Assembly (NCBI GenBank): GCA_012841735.1
Contig: DUUE01000055.1
Span: 1 to 5,068 of the forward strand
From: Bacillota bacterium
GTDB taxonomy: Bacteria; Bacillota; Dethiobacteria; Dethiobacterales; Dethiobacteraceae
Direction of reading: 5' to 3'
DNA: 5,068 nt
Shown: positions 1-5,068 of the stretch, in pieces
Position numbering within the stretch: position 1 is the first letter of the stretch
How the letters are laid out: every line of letters starts with the position of its first letter
Notes under the pieces: generated by a model
The model's database searches: none
What the model saw: the letters and a program-made list of their open reading frames with translations, nothing else
Told to the model about the DNA's origin: nothing
Made by a program: the position numbers and the translations under genes

Positions 1-1031
1 CAAACATTATTTAACACCTCGATTTCCAGGTCCCGGCTGCGCAAATAATCCATGGCTTCCTGTAAAACCGGGGGTGGACCGATCAATTCCAGGGTCAGAT
101 TGCCGTACGGCGTGTCTTTGATCCGGTCGATGCTGCCATAGAGAATATTGGCCTCCACATTGTATTTGCGGATCAGGGAAGAAATTACAGGCTCACCGGC
201 TGAAGCGCCAATAAAAGCGACACGCACCAGCCGGCTGTGTGCCTGCTTGTCCCGGGCGGGAGAACGCTGCAACAGTTCCGCAGGAAATTCCCTGCTTAAC
301 ACTGTATTGACAAAACTGCGCGCAGTCGGTGAACCGGGAGCGGTGAAAACATCAAGAACATCGCCAACTTCCACAATACGGGAATCGTCAATTACCGCCA
401 CCCGGTCACATGCCTCTTTAATTACATTCATATCATGGGTAATCAGTAAAATGGTCAGGTTAAACCTGCTGTTAATATCCCGCAGGAGCTGCAAAATGGA
501 ACGGGTGGTCTGCGGGTCCAGGGCAGATGTGGCCTCATCGGACAACAATAACTTCGGGTTGTTGGCCAAAGCCCGGGCAATGCCGACCCTTTGTTTTTGT
601 CCCCCGCTCAGCTGGCCGGGATATGCTTCCGCTTTGTCGGCCAACCCCACCAGCTCCAGGAGTTCATAAGTCCGTTTGACAGCTGCCTGCCGGGGAACAT
701 TGGCTATTTCCAGCGGGAACATGACGTTACCAAAAACAGTCCTGGAGGACAACAGGTTAAAATGCTGGAATATCATGCCGATTTTTTGCCGGACAGCCCG
801 CAGCTCATGCTTGTTCAGGGTGGTAATCTCACGGCCTTCCACCTTAATTGAGCCTGCCGTCGGTTTTTCCAGCATATTGATGCACCTGATGAGAGTGCTT
901 TTACCTGCACCGCTCAGGCCGATAATACCAAAGATTTCTCCTTTTTTTACCGTAAGACTGACATTGTCCAAAGCGGTAATTTTTTGTCCGGAGGCTGTAA
1001 ATATTTTAGTCAGGTTTTTAATTTCAATCAC
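1..1031 (-). CDS. metN: MetN, methionine ABC importer ATP-binding subunit (3' end at window edge)
   Basis: This is the cytoplasmic ATPase that powers methionine uptake with the permease MetI and the binding protein MetQ. From the GTG at 1031-1029 it reads 343 codons without a stop. Visible motifs are Walker A GLSGAGKST (residues 38-46), the Q-loop Q89 in IFQHFNLL, the signature LSGGQKQRV (141-149), Walker B LLLSDEATSALD (161-172, catalytic E166) and the switch His199 in LLITHD. Residues about 265-343 form a C-terminal NIL-type ligand-sensing domain, which separates MetN from generic amino-acid ABC ATPases. GTG is preferred because MIEIKNLTKIF is the usual family start and a GGGAGGG site lies 7 bases upstream. 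An in-frame ATG at 1088-1086 would add 19 residues but has no ribosome site and lies at or before the predicted transcript start. MetN is usually about 340 residues. The last two bases at the edge read TG, so the stop may be TGA one base outside. The family assignment is firm; methionine specificity is inferred from it. Confidence 0.93.
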   Translation of the reverse strand, partial: MIEIKNLTKIFTASGQKITALDNVSLTVKKGEIFGIIGLSGAGKSTLIRCINMLEKPTAGSIKVEGREITTLNKHELRAVRQKIGMIFQHFNLLSSRTVFGNVMFPLEIANVPRQAAVKRTYELLELVGLADKAEAYPGQLSGGQKQRVGIARALANNPKLLLSDEATSALDPQTTRSILQLLRDINSRFNLTILLITHDMNVIKEACDRVAVIDDSRIVEVGDVLDVFTAPGSPTARSFVNTVLSREFPAELLQRSPARDKQAHSRLVRVAFIGASAGEPVISSLIRKYNVEANILYGSIDRIKDTPYGNLTLELIGPPPVLQEAMDYLRSRDLEIEVLNNV

Positions 1032-1038
1032 TTTGGTG

Positions 1039-1045
1039 CCCTCCC
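1039..1045 (-). promoter_or_regulatory. Ribosome binding site of metN
   Basis: On the minus strand this reads GGGAGGG, a strong anti-16S match, with 7 bases between it and the GTG codon at 1031. It decides the start of metN in favour of GTG over the upstream in-frame ATG at 1088, which has no comparable site. Confidence 0.8.
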
Positions 1046-1089
1046 ACAACGCTTGGTGCGAGAACGAGGCTCTTTTTTCACGAATCATA

Positions 1090-1118
1090 AGTATAACATA
1101 TTACGCAAGGTAAGGCAA
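1090..1118 (-). promoter_or_regulatory. Probable sigma-A promoter of metN
   Basis: On the minus strand a -35 box TTGCCT (1113-1118, 4 of 6 consensus bases) and a -10 box TATACT (1090-1095, 5 of 6) are separated by exactly 17 bases. Transcription would begin near 1083, leaving a leader of about 50 nt. That is too short for an S-box (SAM) riboswitch, and the ATG at 1088 would lie outside the message. The promoter suggests that metN is expressed independently of the ATPase upstream. Assignment is by consensus only. Confidence 0.6.
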
Positions 1119-1131
1119 AAACCTTTTTCCA

Positions 1132-1188
1132 GCGGGTGTGCCCGTTTTTACTCCCGGTTTTAACGGGAGCCGGCCGGCGCACACCCGC
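1132..1188. repeat. Nested inverted repeat between the ATPase gene and metN, possible terminator
   Basis: Outer arms GCGGGTGTGC (1132-1141) and GCACACCCGC (1179-1188) are a perfect 10-bp inverted repeat. Inside lies a second hairpin, CTCCCG (1151-1156) with CGGGAG (1164-1169), and next to it the palindrome GCCGGCCGGC (1169-1178). The element starts 4 bases after the ATPase stop codon and ends just upstream of the metN -35 box, which is the right place to end the ATPase transcript. The fit to a Rho-independent terminator is imperfect: on the minus strand a TTTTT run comes only about 10 bases after the outer stem. It could instead be a transcript-stabilising 3' structure or a dispersed palindromic repeat. 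Only one copy is seen here. Confidence 0.5.
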
Positions 1189-1192
1189 ATCA

Positions 1193-3868
1193 TTATCCTT
1201 CACGGGTAAAGGGCACTGCAGCTTTGGCTCTCATGAAAACTTTAATTATTTCATTTACAAGCAGTGGCAGCATGGAGAAAACAATAACCAGCGCCCAATC
1301 CCGCAGGCTTAAGTTCACCACATTGAAGGCGGCGGCTAAAAATGGCACGGAAATGACGCCAAACTGGAGCAGGAAACCAACTACAATGGCACCGATTAAA
1401 TAGCGGTTGGAAAAAATGCCAATGCTTACAATGGACTTGCTGGAGTTTCTGACCGTAAGAGAATAAAACAACTGGGAAGCGGCCAAAACCACAAAAGCCA
1501 TCGTTCGCGCATACGTTAAAACATGTGCGGGTATATCGGCCGCGCCTATGCTGTAGCCGTGTTCCGCTATGCCAAAACAGAAGGCAAGCAGGGTTAAAAT
1601 GCCAATCAAAGTGCCGCCGATAACCGCCCTGAGACCGGCACCCTGCGCGAAAAAGCTTTCCTGCGGATCTCTCGGCTTTTTGGACATTACGTCTTTGTCA
1701 CCGGTATCCACACCCAGGGCAATGGCCGGCAGGGAGTCGGTGATTAAATTGATCCACAAAATTTGTGTGGGCAGCAAGGGTACCGGCCAGAAGAAAAGAA
1801 TGGAAAACAGGATGGTAAACACTTCTCCCAGATTACAGGATAAAAGGAAAATAACAGCTTTCTTAATATTATTATAAATATTCCTGCCCTCTTCAATGGC
1901 ACGTACTATGGTGGTAAAATTATCATCCGTCAGAATCATGTCACTGGCACCCTTTGCCACATCAGTGCCGGAGATCCCCATGGCTACGCCGATATCGGCA
2001 TATTTAAGCGAGGGTGCGTCGTTGACACCGTCACCCGTCATGGAAACAATATTGCCGTGTGCCTTATATGCCCTGACAATTTTCACCTTATGTTCCGGTG
2101 AAACCCTGGCAAAGACACGGTAATCTTTGATCCGTTGGGAAAACTCCTCGTCCGAAAGTTCGTCAATCTCTGCTCCTGTCATGCTTTGTTCCCTGGATAC
2201 GGCTATGCCAAGTTCCCTGGCAATGGCAACGGCCGTATTTCTATGGTCGCCTGTAATCATAACGGGAGTTATGCCGGCCAGTTTGGCTTTGCCGATGGAA
2301 TCCTTAACCTCGGGGCGGGGCGGGTCAATCATGCCGACCAAACCGATTAAAGTCAGGTCTTGCTCCATTTCTGCCGGGTCAATGACGGTTGCAGTATCTT
2401 TGTAAGCGGCGCCCAAAACCCGCAGGGCTTCACTGGACATCTCTTCAGCTATCTGCAAATAGTGGGATTTTAATTCGTCTGTCAGCGGCACGACCTTGCC
2501 ATTAACGAGCACACTCCGGGAGAGCCTGATGATATTGTCAAGTGCTCCCTTTGTATGAACGCGGTAACCGCCTTCCCATTCAGTCAGCGTTGACATCAGT
2601 TTGCGGCCGGAATCAAACGGCTTCTCGCCCACTCTTTTATACTTTCGGGTAAGTTGTGCTTTGGACAAATGATAACGTTCACCCAAAACTACCAGGGCAA
2701 TTTCCGTGGGATCGCCGGTAGCTGCGCCGTTTTCGTAAGTGGCATCAGAACAGAGAACCAGCGTTTTTATCAGGTCCTCCAGATCACCTGTTGCCTGAAA
2801 GCCGGTGCCGGCCTGTGGCACTTCTGCCGGCTGCCGATAAGTATAACTTTTAACAACTGTCATTTTGTTTTGCGTAAGCGTACCTGTTTTGTCCGAGCAG
2901 ATAATATTGACGGAACCCAGAGTTTCCACTGCCGGCAGTTTTTTCACAATGGCATTGATTTTGGACATTTTAGTTACACCCAGGGCCAAAACAATGGCCA
3001 CAATGGCAGCCAAGCCCTCCGGAATGGCGGCGACCGCCAGACTGATTGCCGTCAGGAACATGTCAAACAAATCGCGCTTTTGCAACAGTGCAATGACAAA
3101 GATGGCGGCACAAATACCAATGGCTATAAAGCCCAGCACTTTCCCCAATTCTTCCAGTCTTTTCTGCAAAGGCGTCATTTCTTCATGGTCATCGTCCAAG
3201 ATCTGTGCAATTTTACCCACTTCAGTATTCATGCCGGTCGCTACTGCCACGCCTTCGCCGCGGCCATAGGTCGTTAAGGTGGACATAAACGCCATGTTTA
3301 CCCTGTCGCCCATGGGAGTATTGGGATCCCGAAGAATTTCAGCGGCATTCTTGTCGGCAGGAACAGATTCTCCCGTCAGGGCGGATTCCTCAACCTGTAA
3401 ATTTACGCTTTCAATTAAGCGTAAATCTGCCGGGACAAAACGGCCTGCATCAAGAATAACAATATCGCCGGGAACAACTTCCTCCGAACTGATTTCCTTT
3501 ACTTCTCCGTTACGCCTGACAAGAGCCCTGGGGGTCGTCATCTTCTGCAACGCCTCGATGGCTTTTTCCGCCTTGTGCTCCTGCACCACACCGATAACGG
3601 CGTTTAAAATTACAACCAGCAGGATGATAAGGGCGTCAATATATTCCTGAATGACAATGGTAATGACAGTGGCGCCCAGCAAAACATAAATCAGCATATC
3701 CTGCAGCTGGGCAAAAAAGAGCGCCACCAGGCTTTTTTTCGGCTTGCCCTTCAGTTTGTTTGCGCCATACTGTTCCAGCCTCTTGTGCGCCTCTTCATCA
3801 GTTAGTCCCTCCGTCCCCACGACATTTAACTCCTGTAGTACCTCTTCCTGCGATTTTGCATACCACAT
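1193..3868 (-). CDS. P2-type cation-transporting ATPase, probable Mn2+/Ca2+ exporter
   Basis: This is a complete 891-residue integral membrane pump that couples ATP hydrolysis through an aspartyl-phosphate to cation export. In order, numbered from the ATG at 3868-3866, it has an N-terminal cation-ATPase domain (about 5-60) and M1-M2 (about 47-98). The actuator-domain TGES is at 165-168. M3-M4 (about 245-298) carries PEGL with E284. The phosphorylated D326 lies in CSDKTGTLT. The nucleotide domain has DPTE (386-389) and K440 in TKGA; the P-domain has TGD (539-541) and TGDGVND (611-617). M5-M10 (about 671-875) complete the usual ten helices. Residues matching SERCA cation site II are present: E284, N707 and D711. 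M5 keeps N679 and E682, but the M8 position matching SERCA E908 is Q799, so site I may be incomplete. The start is chosen because an AAGGGG site lies 8 bases upstream and MWYAKSQEEVLQEL is a typical family start. A start at 3964 would lie inside the terminator loop. Family resemblance alone would suggest Ca2+; the upstream yybP-ykoY riboswitch points to Mn2+. No frameshift is seen. Confidence 0.95.
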   Translation of the reverse strand: MWYAKSQEEVLQELNVVGTEGLTDEEAHKRLEQYGANKLKGKPKKSLVALFFAQLQDMLIYVLLGATVITIVIQEYIDALIILLVVILNAVIGVVQEHKAEKAIEALQKMTTPRALVRRNGEVKEISSEEVVPGDIVILDAGRFVPADLRLIESVNLQVEESALTGESVPADKNAAEILRDPNTPMGDRVNMAFMSTLTTYGRGEGVAVATGMNTEVGKIAQILDDDHEEMTPLQKRLEELGKVLGFIAIGICAAIFVIALLQKRDLFDMFLTAISLAVAAIPEGLAAIVAIVLALGVTKMSKINAIVKKLPAVETLGSVNIICSDKTGTLTQNKMTVVKSYTYRQPAEVPQAGTGFQATGDLEDLIKTLVLCSDATYENGAATGDPTEIALVVLGERYHLSKAQLTRKYKRVGEKPFDSGRKLMSTLTEWEGGYRVHTKGALDNIIRLSRSVLVNGKVVPLTDELKSHYLQIAEEMSSEALRVLGAAYKDTATVIDPAEMEQDLTLIGLVGMIDPPRPEVKDSIGKAKLAGITPVMITGDHRNTAVAIARELGIAVSREQSMTGAEIDELSDEEFSQRIKDYRVFARVSPEHKVKIVRAYKAHGNIVSMTGDGVNDAPSLKYADIGVAMGISGTDVAKGASDMILTDDNFTTIVRAIEEGRNIYNNIKKAVIFLLSCNLGEVFTILFSILFFWPVPLLPTQILWINLITDSLPAIALGVDTGDKDVMSKKPRDPQESFFAQGAGLRAVIGGTLIGILTLLAFCFGIAEHGYSIGAADIPAHVLTYARTMAFVVLAASQLFYSLTVRNSSKSIVSIGIFSNRYLIGAIVVGFLLQFGVISVPFLAAAFNVVNLSLRDWALVIVFSMLPLLVNEIIKVFMRAKAAVPFTREG

Positions 3869-3876
3869 CTTCTGCA

Positions 3877-3882
3877 CCCCTT
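3877..3882 (-). promoter_or_regulatory. Ribosome binding site of the P-type ATPase
   Basis: On the minus strand this reads AAGGGG, 8 bases before the ATG at 3868. It supports that ATG over the ATG codons at 3964 and 3955, which sit in the loop and 3' arm of the terminator hairpin and have only a T-run before them. Confidence 0.75.
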
Positions 3883-3936
3883 GTATTTTGTATTTTTGCA
3901 ACGAAACAGGCTGTGCTTTGCTAAAATCGTTTCTGC

Positions 3937-3987
3937 AAGAAGAAAGACTCTGCATCCTGTGCATAAAAAAACAAGGATGCAGAGTCT
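3937..3987 (-). terminator. Riboswitch-controlled intrinsic terminator (expression platform)
   Basis: On the minus strand AGACTCTGCATCCT (3987-3974) and AGGATGCAGAGTCT (3958-3945) form a perfect 14-bp stem around a 15-base loop. The T-rich tail TTCTTCTT (3944-3937) follows. The hairpin lies about 70 bases before the ATPase ribosome site, inside the leader, so it can abort transcription before the gene. Its 5' arm contains CTCTG, which is also the 3' strand of aptamer helix P1, so aptamer and terminator exclude each other. The predicted logic is that metal-bound aptamer holds P1 and permits read-through, while free aptamer lets the terminator form. Confidence 0.85.
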
Positions 3988-4068
3988 CACGTTTTCACAA
4001 TAAAGCCGGGCATAGTGCCGTAATGACGACTTTATGCTGCAATACAAGCAGACGTTACTCCCTCTGAC
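3979..4068 (-). ncRNA. yybP-ykoY family manganese riboswitch aptamer
   Basis: On the minus strand helix P1 pairs CAGAG (4066-4062) with CTCTG (3984-3980). The conserved GGAGTA follows the 5' strand and GAGA precedes the 3' strand. A small hairpin CTGC/GCAG comes next. Helix ATAAAG (4035-4030) pairs with CTTTAT (4005-4000) and encloses the hallmark TCGTCA (4029-4024), then hairpin GGCA-CTA-TGCC (4019-4009), then CCGG. The order and the invariant pieces GGAGUA, AAAGUCGUCA, CCGGCUUU and AGAC match this class as I recall it from Bacillus yybP. The class is known to bind Mn2+ and turn genes on, and it often precedes P-type cation ATPases and other Mn exporters. The match is by eye, without a covariance-model score. 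Confidence 0.88.
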
Positions 4069-4076
4069 TTAAGTAA

Positions 4077-4106
4077 AGTTTATCACATGTGCTGCCGGGG
4101 CGTCAA
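4077..4106 (-). promoter_or_regulatory. Extended -10 promoter of the riboswitch-ATPase transcript
   Basis: On the minus strand the -35 box TTGACG (4101-4106, 5 of 6) and the -10 box TAAACT (4077-4082, 4 of 6) are 18 bases apart. A TGA directly before the -10 gives an extended -10 element. The predicted start is an A near 4070, only a few bases before aptamer helix P1, as expected for a riboswitch leader. The leader to the ATPase ATG would be about 200 nt. Confidence 0.65.
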
Positions 4107-4185
4107 TTGCCTACCGGGTGTAAAATGTGTTTGTCAAGCGGAAGTAATAAAGCTCAAGCAGGGAAAAACAGCCATAAAGTAGAAA

Positions 4186-4218
4186 TTGACCGGGGAACAG
4201 TTTAAATTCTGCTATTAC
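4186..4218 (+). promoter_or_regulatory. Weak candidate promoter for the FAD oxidoreductase gene
   Basis: TTGACC (4186-4191) and an extended -10 like TGC-TATTAC (4211-4218) are the best elements found upstream of the divergent gene. Their 21-base spacing is too long for a normal sigma-A promoter, and the start near 4225 would leave almost no leader before the ribosome site at 4229. The rest of 4107-4228 shows no clear terminator, riboswitch or operator. The true promoter may use another sigma factor or need an activator. Confidence 0.2.
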
Positions 4219-4228
4219 TCTGAAAAAC

Positions 4229-4235
4229 GGGAGGT
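4229..4235 (+). promoter_or_regulatory. Ribosome binding site of the FAD oxidoreductase gene
   Basis: GGGAGGT lies 6 bases before the ATG at 4242. This strong site fixes the start and gives an N-terminus of about 20 residues before the FAD-binding strand. Confidence 0.8.
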
Positions 4236-4241
4236 AAGAGC

Positions 4242-5068
4242 ATGGGAAAAAAGGTGTATGTTGAAGCTGCCAATACCCTGCCTGTATACGATGAGTGCGA
4301 TATACCTGTCGTCGGCGGCGGCAGCGCCGGGCACAGTGCGGCGATTGCGGCGGCACGGGCCGGTGCACGCAATATTATTATCATGGAACGCTACGGTTAC
4401 ATGGGCGGTGATGTTACAGGCGGTTATGTTATTATGGTACCAAAGCTTTCCTGGTATAATAAGTCCTTTGTCCGCGGCCTGCAGGAAGAGTGGTTCACAC
4501 GTTTGGAGAAAATACCGGAGGCAGTTTTGGGCCCGCGCCTGGACCAAATAGGCGATACCGACCCTGCCATGCTTAACGCCTGGAGAGCTATTCACGGGTG
4601 CGTCAGTGAAAGCAAGCCGCACAGGCTGGTCCGGGCAGTTTATTTTGATCCGCAGCAGCTGAAAATTGAAATGGACAAAATGCTGCTTGAAGAAAAAGAC
4701 AGCATCAGGGTGCTGTATCACAGCTGGGGCACAAAGCCGATTATGGAAGGCAATGAAGTTAAGGGAGTAATATTTGAGAGCAAAGAAGGGCGGCAGGCTA
4801 TCCTGGCCAAGGTTGTCATTGATGCCACCGGTGACGGGGACATCTTCCGCCAGACAGGAACCCCCTATAAGGCCCTGGCGGACAGCAATACCCGCTCAAA
4901 TACCACGGCGCTTGTGTGGCGTATCGGCGGCATCAACTGGGATCTTTACTATGAATGGCGAAAAGCAAATCCGGATGCGGGTGCCGCCCTGTACAAAGGA
5001 CTTGCCAAGGTTGCCGGTTACCGCTGCGCTCCCATCCCTTCAAACCGCAACGATATCTGCTGGATAAA
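4242..5068 (+). CDS. FAD-dependent oxidoreductase, FAD_oxidored-like, substrate unknown (5' part)
   Basis: The gene begins at an ATG behind a strong ribosome site and runs 275 codons to the window edge without a stop, so the C-terminal part is missing. Residues 21-50 are a Rossmann dinucleotide-binding fold: VVGGGSAGHSAAIAAARAGA with GxGxxG at 25-30, ending in the ribose-binding Glu49 of IIIMER. This is followed by YGYMGGDVTGG (51-61), the position where this family carries its second flavin-contacting glycine motif. A second FAD motif, DATGDGD, is at 194-200. The middle segment (about 70-190) is rich in Trp and Tyr and probably belongs to the substrate domain. No signal peptide or membrane helix is seen, so it should be cytoplasmic. 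It is divergent from the ATPase gene, with a 373-bp gap that mostly serves the ATPase leader. Flavin binding is well supported; reaction and partners are not. Relatives include many poorly characterised clostridial dehydrogenases. Confidence 0.85.
   Translation, partial: MGKKVYVEAANTLPVYDECDIPVVGGGSAGHSAAIAAARAGARNIIIMERYGYMGGDVTGGYVIMVPKLSWYNKSFVRGLQEEWFTRLEKIPEAVLGPRLDQIGDTDPAMLNAWRAIHGCVSESKPHRLVRAVYFDPQQLKIEMDKMLLEEKDSIRVLYHSWGTKPIMEGNEVKGVIFESKEGRQAILAKVVIDATGDGDIFRQTGTPYKALADSNTRSNTTALVWRIGGINWDLYYEWRKANPDAGAALYKGLAKVAGYRCAPIPSNRNDICWI

Noticed and set aside
1032..1088. In-frame ATG at 1088 as the start of metN
   Set aside because: It has no ribosome site, overlaps the predicted start of transcription and adds 19 residues before the conserved MIEIKNLTK start.
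148..1113. Open frames on the plus strand across metN (for example 148-669 and 676-1113)
   Set aside because: They are opposite-strand shadows of metN, with low-complexity translations and no domain motifs.
1032..1192. SAM (S-box) riboswitch before metN
   Set aside because: The palindromes in this gap are tight GC hairpins without the multi-helix junction layout, and the promoter lies between them and the gene.
1569..3650. Several plus-strand open frames opposite the ATPase gene
   Set aside because: They overlap a complete, motif-rich gene on the other strand, and their translations resemble no protein family.
3866..3964. ATG at 3964 as the start of the ATPase
   Set aside because: It lies in the loop of the leader terminator, has no ribosome site and adds 32 residues before the family-typical N-terminus.
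4109..4137. Perfect TTGACA on the minus strand (4132-4137) as a second -35 box for the ATPase
   Set aside because: The position 17 bases downstream reads GTAGGC, a very poor -10; the TTGACG / TGA-TAAACT pair fits better and starts right at the aptamer.
4111..4721. Minus-strand frames overlapping the start of the FAD oxidoreductase
   Set aside because: They lie antisense to a gene with intact FAD motifs and a strong ribosome site, and have no recognisable domain.
1..5068. CRISPR array, insertion sequence, tRNA, rRNA or phage genes
   Set aside because: No spaced direct repeats, transposase motifs or recognisable tRNA/rRNA sequence were seen; nearly all of the window is explained by three housekeeping-type genes and their control regions.

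Overview
The window reads as ordinary chromosomal DNA of an anaerobic or facultative Firmicute-type bacterium (Clostridia or Negativicutes-like). This rests on strong GGGAGG-type ribosome binding sites, a GTG start, a yybP-ykoY manganese riboswitch with a transcription-terminator expression platform, and the style of the three encoded proteins. The species cannot be fixed from the sequence alone.

Layout from left to right. Positions 1-1031 (minus strand) hold nearly all of metN, the ATPase subunit of a D-/L-methionine ABC importer; metI and metQ would be expected beyond the left edge. The 161-bp gap 1032-1192 carries the metN ribosome binding site, a good sigma-A-type promoter and a large nested inverted repeat that may end the upstream transcript. 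Positions 1193-3868 (minus) encode a complete 891-residue P2-type cation ATPase of the Ca2+/Mn2+ family. Its 5' region (3869-4106) is the most informative part of the window. It holds an extended -10 promoter, a recognisable yybP-ykoY (Mn2+) riboswitch aptamer, and a 14-bp terminator stem that shares bases with aptamer helix P1. A divergent gene starts at 4242 (plus) and runs off the right edge; it encodes an FAD-dependent oxidoreductase (FAD_oxidored-like) of unknown substrate.

How the parts work together. The riboswitch predicts that the ATPase is switched on when cytosolic Mn2+ is high, so the pump is better described as a probable Mn2+ (and perhaps Ca2+) exporter than as a generic calcium ATPase. 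metN appears to be transcribed from its own promoter and shows no SAM riboswitch. Nothing links the FAD oxidoreductase to metal or methionine physiology except adjacency.

I found no mobile element, CRISPR array, tRNA, rRNA or clearly new system. The most rewarding items are the riboswitch/terminator switch, and the fact that the longest possible reading frame for the ATPase starts inside the terminator loop and is therefore very likely the wrong start.
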